A stretch of 64,000 bases of DNA, from assembly GCA_900473805.1 (NCBI GenBank), contig UCMS01000010.1, positions 1 to 64,000 of the forward strand. Reading direction: 5' to 3'. Positions 35,321 through 44,962 of this stretch are shown piece by piece; within the stretch, counting starts at the first letter, position 1, and the number at the start of each line of letters is the position of its first letter. Made by a program: the position numbers and the translations under genes. Source of the stretch: Hyphomicrobiales bacterium. GTDB lineage: Bacteria; Pseudomonadota; Alphaproteobacteria; Rhizobiales; Rhizobiaceae. Under the pieces are notes generated by a model. It worked only from the letters and a program-made list of their open reading frames with translations, was not told where the DNA came from and searched no databases.

Positions 35321-36211
35321 ATGGGGAAGGACAAACTTACGCTGGCCGTCGCCATCGCGACAGCAGGACGACGGGATATCCTCACGCAGACCCTTGCCTT
35401 CATGAACAACCAGAGCCGCAAGCCTGACGAGTTTCTCGTCTCGCCGGCACGTCCCGAGGATATCGATCCGGAAGGGCTGCGCCATTATGACGGCGTGGTT
35501 CGAGTGATCGACAGCGCGGTCGGTTCGTCCCACCAGCGCAATGCCATGATCAGGGCATCGACGGCGGATGTCATGGTTTTCTTCGATGACGACTTCCTGC
35601 CTTCTGCCTCTTATCTCGCCGAAGTCGAGGCCCTGTTCCTTGCCGACCCGAAGATTGCGGTCGCGACCGGCTACGTCATCGCAGATGGAGCGCTGGGGCC
35701 GGGGCTCGAAATCGAGGAGGGGCAGGCGATCCTGGCGCGCGACAGGTATCGCGGGCCCTCTTCTGTGAAGCCGACGTTCAACGGCTATGGATGCAACATG
35801 GCGATCCGTCTCGCACCGGCGCTTCGCCACGGCATTCGTTTCGACGAGAATCTGCCGCTCTATGCCTGGCTTGAAGATGTCGATTTTTCCCGGCAGATGG
35901 CGGTTCACGGAACCGTGGTGGAGGCCAGCCAGTTGCGCGGGGTTCATCTCGGCACCAAGAAGGCGGGTCGCAGCCCTGGCCGGCGCCTCGGCTACTCGCA
36001 GATCGCCAACCGGATCTATATCCAGCGCAAGGGCAATATGACCCTTTTTCAGGTCTGGGACGGCAATATCCGCAACCTCTGCGCCAATCTGTTCAAGAGC
36101 CTCAAGCCGGAGCCCTGGGTGGATCGGCGGGGACGCCTTTCGGGCAATATTCTGGCGCTGAAGGATCTCGTGGCCGGCAGGCTCGACCCGAAAAAAATAC
36201 TGGACCTGTGA
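35321..36211 (+). CDS. GT2-family glycosyltransferase
   Basis: About 296 residues from the ATG at 35321, placed nine bases after GAGG; an ATG two codons earlier (35315) is also possible. Upstream in-frame ATGs lie within the epimerase gene and give no family sequence. A GT-A fold begins LTLAVAIATAGRRDILTQTLAFM, has the metal-binding Asp run in ADVMVFFDDDFLPSASYL, and an acceptor-side LEDVDFSRQM. It adds one sugar of the repeat unit. The stop overlaps the next frame by four bases if that starts at its GTG. Confidence 0.88.
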   Translation: MGKDKLTLAVAIATAGRRDILTQTLAFMNNQSRKPDEFLVSPARPEDIDPEGLRHYDGVVRVIDSAVGSSHQRNAMIRASTADVMVFFDDDFLPSASYLAEVEALFLADPKIAVATGYVIADGALGPGLEIEEGQAILARDRYRGPSSVKPTFNGYGCNMAIRLAPALRHGIRFDENLPLYAWLEDVDFSRQMAVHGTVVEASQLRGVHLGTKKAGRSPGRRLGYSQIANRIYIQRKGNMTLFQVWDGNIRNLCANLFKSLKPEPWVDRRGRLSGNILALKDLVAGRLDPKKILDL

Positions 36212-36249
36212 CTGTGAAGCGTTCGAACGGGCCGAAAGAAGGGATGCCG

Positions 36250-37155
36250 ATGAAATTCTCGCTGATCATATCGACCCTTGGGCGCCCGGCGGATGTGCTG
36301 GAATTCATCCGTACGATTGATGCACAGACATGTCGGGACTTTGAACTCATCATTGTCGACCAGAATGACGATGACCGGCTGGCCGAGGCGATTGGGGTGC
36401 TGAACACGCCCTTTCCCTTGAAATATCGGCACGTGCCGGGAGTTCGCGGGGCAAGCCGGGGACGCAATCTCGGCTTCCAACTGGCTGAGGGCGACTATGT
36501 GTGTTTCCCCGATGACGATTGCAGTTATCCTCCACGCCTTCTCGACGATGTTCTCGCACTGTTTGCCGAAAAGGGTTTCGATATCGTCTGCGGCCGTGCA
36601 GCGGACGAGAATGGACGCGACATCAACGGGCGTTATGCGCAACAGGCGCAATCAGTTTCTGCAGCAAACGTTTTTTCGACGCAGATCGAGTGGATGCTTT
36701 TCTTCACGAGGGCCGCATTCGAGGGCGTGTCCGGATTCGATGAGGATGTCGGCGTCGGCGCCTCGACGCCATGGCAGGCAAACGAAGGGCAGGACATCGT
36801 CCTGCGCATGATCGCCCGCGGATATCGCGGCTGGTACGATCCCGCGCTCTTCGCCCATCATCCGGAACTGAACGTGTTTACTCCGGACGGGCGGATGCGG
36901 AAGAAGGCGCGCGGTTATGCCCGGGGGATGGGATATGTCCTCGGCCGCCATGGCTACTCTCTGCGGTTCTTTGCAAGTTACATCATTCGCTCGATCGGTG
37001 GCATGGCGTTGTCGCTGCTGCGATTGAACTGGGCGAGGGCTGTCTACTATGCAAACGTCACTGCGGGGCGCGTCGAAGGTTACATAGGGGGCAAGCGCGA
37101 GGCACGGCTTGCCGCTCGACGAGAGGCGTCCAACAAAGTGGAGCAGATGGCATGA
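36250..37155 (+). CDS. GT2-family glycosyltransferase
   Basis: 301 residues from the ATG at 36250 (MKFSLIISTLGRPADVLEFI), which has AAGG seven bases upstream. The frame is open further 5' to a GTG at 36208 that overlaps the preceding stop. The GT-A pattern is plain: LIIVDQNDDDRL, PGVRGASRGRNLGF, and the DxD-type YVCFPDDDCSYP near residue 95, then NEGQDIVLRMIARGYRGWYDP. A hydrophobic stretch at about 245-260 may anchor it at the membrane. Confidence 0.87.
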   Translation: MKFSLIISTLGRPADVLEFIRTIDAQTCRDFELIIVDQNDDDRLAEAIGVLNTPFPLKYRHVPGVRGASRGRNLGFQLAEGDYVCFPDDDCSYPPRLLDDVLALFAEKGFDIVCGRAADENGRDINGRYAQQAQSVSAANVFSTQIEWMLFFTRAAFEGVSGFDEDVGVGASTPWQANEGQDIVLRMIARGYRGWYDPALFAHHPELNVFTPDGRMRKKARGYARGMGYVLGRHGYSLRFFASYIIRSIGGMALSLLRLNWARAVYYANVTAGRVEGYIGGKREARLAARREASNKVEQMA

Positions 37156-38948
37156 TGCATGTCGCGTCAACCGATCTGGACCAGACGGAGACCCTCGCTC
37201 TCCCGGGAAAGCGCGCCCGGCCGGTCAGTTTCGACGGGCTTGCCGGCATGTATCATGCAGCATCGGGTGATACGGCCATCCTCCTGATTTCCCCGTGGGG
37301 GTTCGAGGAACTCTGCTCCCGCATGACCTATCGACTTCTCGGCGAAGACCTTGCCGCGCTGGGCTATCCCTGCCTGCGTTTCGACCTCCCGGGAAACGGG
37401 CACTCGGCACTTGCCAGCGCCGAGATCGATGACGAGCATGCCTGGCGGAAGGCGGCCTGCAAAGCCTATGACCAACTCCGCAACCTCAGCCAGGCACGGC
37501 GGATCATTGTCGTCGGACAGGGTTTGGGCGGCTTGCTGGCCGCCGACCTCGCACAGGAGAGGCCGGTCGCCGGGCTGGTACTACTTGCACCGGCTTCGCA
37601 AGGACGCAGCCATCTGCGCGAGATTGCGGCATGGACAGCGATGACCAAGGCGGAATTCCACGTCACGTCTGCCGATGGTCCCCCGGGAGGCTTCATGTCG
37701 GCCGGCTTCGTCATGTCTGCAGCTACGGTTGCCGAAGTTCGCCAATTGAAGCCGCTTGGAGCTCTGCCGGCCGTCGTGCAGAAGGTGTTGCTCGCAAGGC
37801 GTCCCGAGAATGCTGGAGATGTCAGGCTTGCGGAAGAACTCGCAGGCCACGGCCTGGACGTCGATGACATCGATTTCAAAGAGCACGCCGATTACGTTTC
37901 CAGTCCGATTTTCGGTTCCGTGCCGCGAAAGACACTGGACACGGTTCTGGATTGGATCAGGCAGAATTTTCCGGTCACAGACCCTTCCCAAACACCTGCT
38001 CTTCTGATCGAGACGGAAGCCCACATTCAGGGCGATGGATATGTGGAAACGCTGGTTCGTTTCGGGCCGGCGGACATGTTCTTCGGCGCCCTGACGACCC
38101 CGGCCACTTACCGTGCTCCCAAGGTGGGAGTCCTGCTCCTCAATGCCGGTGCTGATCATTCCATCGGGTGGGGACGCTACACGGTCGATCTGGCCCGCGT
38201 TCTGGCACGACAGGGCTTTGCGGCGATGCGGATCGATCATGCCGGCATCGGTGAAAGCCCTCTTTGGCCGGGACAGCGGCAGCCCGTCATGTATTCGCTG
38301 CGCGCCAATGACGATGTCCGGTGTGCGATCGACTGGATGGTGTCAAAGGCCGGGGTCGAGCATGTCGTGCTTCTCGGGCGTTGCAGCGGAGGCTATCCCG
38401 CGTTCCTGTCGGCTGTCGCCGACGACCGGGTCGCGGCCTCCGTGCTGATCAATATGCGAAAATTCCATTGGGAGCCGGATGAGGATTTCCTGAAGGTGGT
38501 GCCGCGTTTGACGCTGACACGGGAGGAGCAGTTCAAGCGTCTGGTGTCCGGGCAGATCCCGTTGGCAACGATCCTGCGCAAGGTCTCGTCCGTCATCTGG
38601 ACGAAGGTCGATCGGGCGCTCGCACCGGTGCTTCGCAACCGTTCACAGCATTATCGCTTCGAGAGGACCGTGCGGGAACGCCATGGCGCACTCACCTCGA
38701 GACACACACCGCTATTTCTGCTCTACAGCGCAGGAGACCCCGGACTGAACGACCTTGCCGCCTGGGCGGGCAACGGGTTTGCCAAGCTATCAGCGCATCC
38801 GAATGTCGATGTTCATACCGTCGAGGGGGCTGACCACAACCTCACGCCGCTTGCGGCGCGGAGCGAGGTGACGGACAGAGTTCTCGAGTTTTTGCGCCGG
38901 CACTTCGCAGAACACATCGAAACGCCATCCGAGACGCAGCCCAGTTAA
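37152..38948 (+). CDS. Tandem-domain alpha/beta hydrolase of the polysaccharide cluster
   Basis: 598 residues from the ATG at 37152, which overlaps the previous stop (ATGA). Two alpha/beta-hydrolase domains are fused. Domain 1 (about 25-300) has RFDLPGNGHSA, but its elbow is GQGLGG, with Gly124 where the nucleophile should be. Domain 2 (about 320-585) has RIDHAGIGES, elbow GRCSGG with Cys411, Asp529 in SAGDPG and His562 in GADHN. Both resemble the hydrolases found beside exosortase/polysaccharide loci (family recollection). A deacylase or acyl-transfer role on the glycan is possible but unproven. Confidence 0.8.
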   Translation: MMHVASTDLDQTETLALPGKRARPVSFDGLAGMYHAASGDTAILLISPWGFEELCSRMTYRLLGEDLAALGYPCLRFDLPGNGHSALASAEIDDEHAWRKAACKAYDQLRNLSQARRIIVVGQGLGGLLAADLAQERPVAGLVLLAPASQGRSHLREIAAWTAMTKAEFHVTSADGPPGGFMSAGFVMSAATVAEVRQLKPLGALPAVVQKVLLARRPENAGDVRLAEELAGHGLDVDDIDFKEHADYVSSPIFGSVPRKTLDTVLDWIRQNFPVTDPSQTPALLIETEAHIQGDGYVETLVRFGPADMFFGALTTPATYRAPKVGVLLLNAGADHSIGWGRYTVDLARVLARQGFAAMRIDHAGIGESPLWPGQRQPVMYSLRANDDVRCAIDWMVSKAGVEHVVLLGRCSGGYPAFLSAVADDRVAASVLINMRKFHWEPDEDFLKVVPRLTLTREEQFKRLVSGQIPLATILRKVSSVIWTKVDRALAPVLRNRSQHYRFERTVRERHGALTSRHTPLFLLYSAGDPGLNDLAAWAGNGFAKLSAHPNVDVHTVEGADHNLTPLAARSEVTDRVLEFLRRHFAEHIETPSETQPS

Positions 38949-39013
38949 ATGGCGAGATCATTGGCCATAACTCGGCACCGTATTGCCGATGATCAGGTGA
39001 CAGGAGAGCTGGC

Positions 39014-39745
39014 ATGACCGCCAGGTATGAAATCGTGGTGATCAGCCTCGCCGACGCAGTGGATCGTCGAAACGCCGTGTCGCAGAACCTGCAAAGTCGC
39101 GATGCGGCGTGGCGGTTCTTCGATGCGCTCAAGGCCGACAGCGATGTCTCGGGCCTGACGAGCAGCCCGGAGCGGCAGATCGCGCGCTATGGCCGACAAT
39201 TGGGGGCCAGCGAGATCGGTTGCTTCAAAAGCCACTATGCGGTCATGCAGGCTTTCGTGCGCGAGGGGACGACACCTTGGCTCCTCATTCTCGAAGACGA
39301 TGTGTGGCTCGACCCGGCTTTCGATCTCACGGAGGTGATCGATGCTGCCGAGCAGAGAGACCTCAAATGCGTGCGCCTGTTCGCGAAGATGTACAAGCCG
39401 GCACGGGTGATCGGCATGCTGAGCGGTTTTCGGCAATTGATCCAGTACAAGACTGATCCTTATGGGATGCAGGCCTATCTAATCAGCAAGGCTGGGGCTG
39501 CAGCCTTGCTCAATTCCATCGCTTCGATCGATCTGCCGATAGATGACGAGCTCGGCCGCTTCTGGCGGCACAATCTTGCGCCAGTCAGTGTTTTCCCGTT
39601 TCCGGCGGTGGAGAAAGCCGTTCCGTCCAATCTCGAATCCGACCGCAAAACGCATGGTGCTTCGCGGGTTGCGTGGCGTTTTGATCTGATCGCGTTTCGG
39701 GTGGGCGAGAAGCTTCGAAAGATGGCTTTCAATCTGCGTCACTGA
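39014..39745 (+). CDS. GT25-family glycosyltransferase (LPS-type)
   Basis: 243 residues with the GT25 pattern: YEIVVISLADAVDRRNAVSQNL at the N-terminus, GASEIGCFKSHYAVMQAF, the acidic LLILEDDVWLDPAF (about 92-105) and DPYGMQAYLISKAGAAALL. These enzymes transfer galactose or related sugars in lipo-oligosaccharide and capsule synthesis. It follows the tandem hydrolase by 65 bp with an AGGAGA ribosome site, and converges with the flippase gene 26 bp away. Confidence 0.9.
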   Translation: MTARYEIVVISLADAVDRRNAVSQNLQSRDAAWRFFDALKADSDVSGLTSSPERQIARYGRQLGASEIGCFKSHYAVMQAFVREGTTPWLLILEDDVWLDPAFDLTEVIDAAEQRDLKCVRLFAKMYKPARVIGMLSGFRQLIQYKTDPYGMQAYLISKAGAAALLNSIASIDLPIDDELGRFWRHNLAPVSVFPFPAVEKAVPSNLESDRKTHGASRVAWRFDLIAFRVGEKLRKMAFNLRH

Positions 39746-39771
39746 ATGCGTGACAGCGGCGCGAGTGCATC

Positions 39772-41271
39772 TCAAGCATCCGGTTCCGTCCGTGAGCGGA
39801 CGCGCGAGAACAGCCTGCCGGCAAATTGGAGCGCTATCGCCTCGACACCGGCCGGGCGTCCTGCTTGCACCCAAAGACCATAGACACAGATGGCGTAAGT
39901 GAGACAAAACAGCATGCCGGACGCGAAGAAGGACACGTAAAGGTGTGCTTCGAAATTTAACAGTCGGTCGCAAAGCAGCAGTACGATCACACTCGGGATG
40001 ATGGCCAGGATCGGTCGGACCGTCACCTTGATCTGGGACGCGAAATCAAGTCCGGCGACGGAGCGCACCAGTGCGAGCGAAGACAAGGTGACCGCGAGGG
40101 AGGCCCCGGCGCGTGCCACCACGGCGCCCGCCGCACCGAAGAAGACGACGCCGAAAATGCAAAGAGGGATGCGAACAGCGAATTCGATGCCGGACCTTAC
40201 GGCCAGGCTGCGCGATCTGCCGAGCACCATGACGAGGGGCGACATAGGAATTGCGGGCACGCTCAGCAGACTGGCGGTCGCGAGGCCAGCCAAAATGGGG
40301 GACGCCTCGATCCATTCCGGTCCCAGAAGCACCAGAATGACCGGCCCCGACAGGACGGCCATGAAGACGAAAATGGGCATCAGCAGAAGAATGAGACCGG
40401 CGCTGCTGCTGAGATAGGCGTCGTGAAGTCGATCTTTCTCCTGCGCGGAGGCAAAGGCGGCCATTAACGGTGCCGCTGCCGGCGCGGCTATGGCCTGATA
40501 AGGCAGGGCCGAAATGTCGTTGGCTGCTGCGAAGCGGCCGAAGGACGCCACGTCGATAAAGCGCGGCAAGAGGATCCGGTCGATCTGCCAGTTTACCGCA
40601 GCGATGGTCTGTGAGACGAAATTCCAGCCGACGAGATCCGAAAAAAGTGGCCAGTCAGCCAGGGTCAGGCGCGGCCGCATCGGCGCCATCACGTAAGAGG
40701 CCAACATCATCACGGCGGGCGTCATCACCGTGCCGGCCGCGATTGCCCAATAGCTGCCCGTCGTGATGGCGAAAGTGATCGCGACGACCGCCGCCAGGGC
40801 TTTCCCGAGCAATTCGAGTACGCTTTTGCGTCGGAAGTCCAAGGCTTTTTCGAACAGGACCATCGCGGGACTGATCAGCCCGCGCATGGCCGGGGCGAGT
40901 GCCAGGACGATCACAAGATGGATCAGCCTTTCGTCTCCGTACAGCTGCGCAACCGGCCAGGACAGCGCCGCCATCAGGCCCGCGACCATCAGTCCTCGCA
41001 GGAAACCGAGCGTAAAAGCCGTAGACAGCGCGCGGTCAGTGATATCGGGCAGGCGGATCAGCGCAGAGGAGAGCGGCAATTCCAATACGGCCTCGACGAT
41101 CAAAATCAGCGTCATCGCGGTTGCCACCAGTCCGAAATCGGCGGGCCCCAGAAAACGCGCCAACACCAGAAGGGTGAGAAAGTCCATGACCCGCGATGCG
41201 AGGCGGGCACCGATCGTCCAGAGACCGGCATGGATCGTCCTATCGGTCAGGGGGGCCGCTTTCGGTTCCAC
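39772..41271 (-). CDS. Wzx-like lipopolysaccharide/exopolysaccharide flippase
   Basis: 499 residues, with about twelve to fourteen membrane helices and the MATE/PST start GLWTIGARLASRVMDFLTLLVLARFLGPADFGLVATAMTL. It belongs to the polysaccharide-transporter family that flips undecaprenyl-linked repeats across the inner membrane. It is encoded 2 bp after the polymerase-like gene, so the pair is probably co-transcribed. The C-terminal tail is short and basic. Confidence 0.9.
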   Translation of the reverse strand: MEPKAAPLTDRTIHAGLWTIGARLASRVMDFLTLLVLARFLGPADFGLVATAMTLILIVEAVLELPLSSALIRLPDITDRALSTAFTLGFLRGLMVAGLMAALSWPVAQLYGDERLIHLVIVLALAPAMRGLISPAMVLFEKALDFRRKSVLELLGKALAAVVAITFAITTGSYWAIAAGTVMTPAVMMLASYVMAPMRPRLTLADWPLFSDLVGWNFVSQTIAAVNWQIDRILLPRFIDVASFGRFAAANDISALPYQAIAAPAAAPLMAAFASAQEKDRLHDAYLSSSAGLILLLMPIFVFMAVLSGPVILVLLGPEWIEASPILAGLATASLLSVPAIPMSPLVMVLGRSRSLAVRSGIEFAVRIPLCIFGVVFFGAAGAVVARAGASLAVTLSSLALVRSVAGLDFASQIKVTVRPILAIIPSVIVLLLCDRLLNFEAHLYVSFFASGMLFCLTYAICVYGLWVQAGRPAGVEAIALQFAGRLFSRVRSRTEPDA

Positions 41272-41273
41272 GA

Positions 41274-42707
41274 TCAGGCCGTCCTTCGATTGGTCGTTGG
41301 TCGTCTGTGCGGGGAAATCGGCCTGGTCGGCGCTCGAAGAGATGCATCGAGAGCCGTCGCCGCAGCCAGCCCGTAGATGCAGGCGTTCATGATGCCGAAA
41401 TCGGCAGAGGTACCGGCAAGAATGCCCATGAGTAGCACGGGCGGAAGGTAGAAGCGCACGGCGGTGAGGACCGCGGCGCCCTCAATATCGCCGGGACGCG
41501 CGCGGCGCAAATAAGTTTGCAGCATGAAGCCATAATAAAGGAGGCCGCCGACAATACCGGTGTTGCTGAAAACGGCGACCAGTCCGTTCGATGCACGCGT
41601 CGCTCCCATTCCAACGCCTAAGCCCCAGGTGTCGATCAGTGCCTTGAGCGACACTGCGGTCCACATGCTCCGTTCCTCGAAGGAATCGGACGAAGTCTTT
41701 TGGAAGATGATCGTGTCCACCAGCCGTACAAACGGATCGAAGATGCTGGGGTTGAAAAGAGCAAGCAGGTAGATTGCACCCAGTGCGAGCACCAGCGCCC
41801 AGAATTCCAGGACCAGGCCTTCGCGCGCCCGGCTTCCTTTTTCATACATCAGCAATCGCCAAAGCCATTCTGCCGCTGCCACGCAACCGAAGACGGCCAG
41901 GCCGCCATAAGCTGCCGAAGATGTGGAGAGCAGGGCAAAAACTGCAAGCAGCACGATCAGGAACGGCGCGCCGACGAGGCGCAGCCAGGGACGCGTAATG
42001 GCGCGGCGAAGGAAATAGATCGCCGTCAGGAAGCCGACCGCCAGGGATCCGAAGGCGGAGGCTTCCGGCATCAGCCCGACGACGCGCTTTACGTTGGCGA
42101 TCTCCACATCCGTCAGATAGACGTAGGTCGCCGTGCGAAACATGTCGAGATAGGGCCCGAGACCCGCGAGGTCGAGCAGTCCCGTCAGAACGACCATGGC
42201 TCCCCCGACGCACAGAGCAGCCAAGACATGCTGGCGGATCTGGGGAGCCTTGAAAGCCAAAGCGCAGGCAAAGACGGTGATCACAGAGATTGACAGATAC
42301 AGCATCTGCGAGATGTTTTGTGGCGTGGGATAGAGGGGTTCCCCGTTCGTCGCCTCTTCAAGGCGCATGGGGATGATGGTGACCATCCCAGCGAAAATCC
42401 GCGGCATGAACAGCGTCGCCCAGATCGCGACGATCCAGAAAAGGGTCAGCAACAGGCATTGCGATGGGCGAAGGGCGATGCCGAGCATGCGCGACAGGCC
42501 GTTCTTGCCACCGGCATAGATGAAGATGATCACGAGGGCGATGATGGGTGGTGGGGTGAAGCTCAGCCCCTTGGTCAGCACGGGCGGGATGACGGCAAAG
42601 GAGCCGAACGCCATGGAGGCGAACAAGAGATAGAATATGAACGGACCACGGCTGGCGATCGCCGCGAAAAGCAGCACCCAGAACAGAATGATGGATACGA
42701 ACTCCAT
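41274..42707 (-). CDS. Wzy/O-antigen-ligase-like polymerase
   Basis: 477 residues, largely hydrophobic, with about eleven predicted membrane segments and a large periplasmic loop near 340-400 (DPFVRLVDTIIFQKTSSDSFEERSMWTA), typical of Wzy_C/WaaL proteins. Sequence identity in this family is low, so the call rests on topology and context: flippase next door, chain-length protein and transferases nearby. It would polymerise repeat units in the periplasm. The 181-bp gap to the kinase gene holds only possible promoter sequence. Confidence 0.78.
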   Translation of the reverse strand: MEFVSIILFWVLLFAAIASRGPFIFYLLFASMAFGSFAVIPPVLTKGLSFTPPPIIALVIIFIYAGGKNGLSRMLGIALRPSQCLLLTLFWIVAIWATLFMPRIFAGMVTIIPMRLEEATNGEPLYPTPQNISQMLYLSISVITVFACALAFKAPQIRQHVLAALCVGGAMVVLTGLLDLAGLGPYLDMFRTATYVYLTDVEIANVKRVVGLMPEASAFGSLAVGFLTAIYFLRRAITRPWLRLVGAPFLIVLLAVFALLSTSSAAYGGLAVFGCVAAAEWLWRLLMYEKGSRAREGLVLEFWALVLALGAIYLLALFNPSIFDPFVRLVDTIIFQKTSSDSFEERSMWTAVSLKALIDTWGLGVGMGATRASNGLVAVFSNTGIVGGLLYYGFMLQTYLRRARPGDIEGAAVLTAVRFYLPPVLLMGILAGTSADFGIMNACIYGLAAATALDASLRAPTRPISPHRRPTTNRRTA

Positions 42708-42888
42708 GTCGCTCTCTCGGCTGGCCCGACACAGGTGGAAGCATTCCGCGCATCCCGCCAGGGACCGACCAAACCATAGTGCCGTGAATCTTTACTTAAA
42801 CTTTTAGTGGTCGGTAAAATTGACCTTCGCTCGACCTCAACCAGCAAGGATCGTTTGGTTTGCGGCAACACGGCATCGAATTGTGGAC

Positions 42889-44763
42889 CTAGCGAAGTAG
42901 GCCATTGATTGGAATGCGCAGAACAATCCTGAGGCCGTCGCTTGCCCAGTCAAAGCGGATGTCTCCCCCCAACTGCTGGGTGGCACTCGTCCTTGCAAGC
43001 TTGCTGCCGAAGCCAAGGCTCGACGGAGGCGCAATCTGCCTGCCGGCAAGTGCCTCCGTCCAGCGCAGTTCCAGACTGTTGTCGATGACGGTCCATTCGA
43101 CTGCGAGCGTGCCTTCTTGACCGGCGAAGGCCCCGTATTTTGCGGCGTTGGTCGCCAGTTCGTGTACAATCAGCGCGAGGCTGGTCGACGCCTTCAGTCC
43201 GATCTCGACCGGTGGCCCGGACAATAGAACGCGCGTTTCCACATCGACATGCGGTTTTAGGATGTCCTCGATCAGGCTTCCGAGGAAACCTGTTTCCGGC
43301 GCCTGCGGACCATCAGCAATAGCCGGCTGCACCAGCTCATGCGCCTTTGAAAGTGCACGTAGACGTCCCTGGAGCGTGTCTGCCATGGCCGGCACCGTGG
43401 CGGTGGTTCTCGCGGTCATGTTGATCATGCCGGAGGTGATCGAGAAGAGATTTTTGACCCGGTGATTCAATTCCCGCAGCAGAAGCTGACGTGCCTCCTC
43501 GGCGACTTTCAGGTCGTGTATGTCGGTGCAGGTGCCGTACCAGCGCGTGATCCTGCCATCGTCGTCCCGTACACACTGGGCACGTCCGATCACCCAGCGA
43601 TACTCGCCGGAGTGATGCCTCAGACGATATTCAACGTGATAGGGTTCGCCGGTGGCAAGGCTGTGCTGCCATACCTTCCAGGCATTCGCCCGGTCCTCCG
43701 GATGGAACGGGTTTTCCCAGGCAAGCCCGTCCGTCTCGCCTTTGGTCAAACCGGTGTATTCATACCAGCGCTGATTGAAGTAATCGTGGTGGCCGTCCGG
43801 TGTCGTTGACCAGATCATCTGGTCGATCGAGTTGACGATCGCCTCGAACCGTTTTTCACTTTCACGCAGGGCCGCCATGGCCCTGGCTGCTTCCGAAACA
43901 TCTGTCGCCTGGACGAAGATGCCGAGCGCGTGCCCTTCCGTGTCGATCACCGGCTGGAAAATGAAGTCGACGTGGTTCTCCTGGATGCTGCCGTCCGGGC
44001 GCTCGAACCGGACCGGTACGGTCTGGCCAACATGCGGCTGACCGGTCTGGTAAACGGTATCGAGGAGTTGGATGAAGCCCTGCTGCTCGATGCCCGGCAA
44101 GGCGTCGGCTACCGTCTTTCCGACCAGATCACCGCGCTGCACAAGGGTCTCGTAGGCGGAATTCACCAGCTTGAAGACATGCGAAGGGCCTTCGAGAATG
44201 GCGATGGCGGCAGGAGCCTGCGCAAACATGCGATCGAGCCGAGAAATCTCTTCCTGCGCCTGCCGTCTGGCAAGCACCGTTGCCGTTGTTTCGTTGCCCT
44301 GATTGAAGATGCCGGCGATCTCGCCGTTCTCGTCGCGGATCGCCGTGAAGCTGTAATTCCAATAGGTCTCTGTCTGGATGCCCGAACGCATGATCGGCAG
44401 CATCTGGTCATAGGTGGAGAACCCCTTGCCCGTTGCCATGACCGCCTCAAATTGCGGTCCCACCACGTCCCAGATATCCGCCCAGACCTCTCGTGCTGGC
44501 TGGCCCAACGCCGCCGGGTGTCTTTCGGCCGGAATGGGTGCCCAGCTGTCATTGTAGAGGAGGCGGAGTTCCGGTCCCCAATAGATCGCCGTCGGAAAGG
44601 CCGAACTCAGGCAGATCGACAGGGCCGATCCAAGCGCAGGCGGCCAGGCTTCAATCGGCCCCAATCCGTCCGACCAGTCTCGGTCGCGGATCAGTTCGGC
44701 CATTTGGCCACCGTGTTTCAAAAATGGGGGAAACGAGGCGAACTCGTGGTTCGTGGAAGTCAA
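42889..44763 (-). CDS. HWE-family sensor histidine kinase with three PAS domains
   Basis: 624 residues, with no membrane segment. PAS-like domains lie at about 50-160 (WGPELRLLYNDSWAPI), 180-300 (DRMFAQAPAAIAILEGP) and 305-420 (ESEKRFEAIVNSIDQMIWSTTPDG). The kinase core has the phospho-His in LLLRELNHRVKNLFSITSGM (about residue 437) and the N-box LALIVHELATNAAKYGA followed by the Trp-containing HWE signature. It is a soluble sensor, ligand unknown. It is divergent from the LOV kinase gene, about 200 bp away; no response regulator is adjacent on its own strand. Confidence 0.9.
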   Translation of the reverse strand: MTSTNHEFASFPPFLKHGGQMAELIRDRDWSDGLGPIEAWPPALGSALSICLSSAFPTAIYWGPELRLLYNDSWAPIPAERHPAALGQPAREVWADIWDVVGPQFEAVMATGKGFSTYDQMLPIMRSGIQTETYWNYSFTAIRDENGEIAGIFNQGNETTATVLARRQAQEEISRLDRMFAQAPAAIAILEGPSHVFKLVNSAYETLVQRGDLVGKTVADALPGIEQQGFIQLLDTVYQTGQPHVGQTVPVRFERPDGSIQENHVDFIFQPVIDTEGHALGIFVQATDVSEAARAMAALRESEKRFEAIVNSIDQMIWSTTPDGHHDYFNQRWYEYTGLTKGETDGLAWENPFHPEDRANAWKVWQHSLATGEPYHVEYRLRHHSGEYRWVIGRAQCVRDDDGRITRWYGTCTDIHDLKVAEEARQLLLRELNHRVKNLFSITSGMINMTARTTATVPAMADTLQGRLRALSKAHELVQPAIADGPQAPETGFLGSLIEDILKPHVDVETRVLLSGPPVEIGLKASTSLALIVHELATNAAKYGAFAGQEGTLAVEWTVIDNSLELRWTEALAGRQIAPPSSLGFGSKLARTSATQQLGGDIRFDWASDGLRIVLRIPINGLLR

Positions 44764-44962
44764 GTCGCTTAGCCTCGAATACGATCCGCATGTTCAACTA
44801 GACTGGAATACGCCAATCCTCTCCCTATGTCCACTTGGTCGGAGGCCCTAAATTAGGCGAGGCGATTAGCAGGAAATTGCGCCATGGCCTGAGATTTTTT
44901 TGATCACGCGGGAACTTTTTCGAATTGCGCGCTTTTTGTTTCGGCAGTCTGCCCCAGGACGT

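Noticed and set aside
36771-37151. N-terminal extension of the tandem hydrolase frame
   Set aside because: Lies in another frame of the GT2 gene; the ATG at 37152 couples to its stop.
44911-44937. Possible EcfG (general stress) promoter: GGAAC followed by a T-rich -10 at the right distance before the LOV kinase
   Set aside because: The -10 does not read CGTT, so the match is too weak to call.
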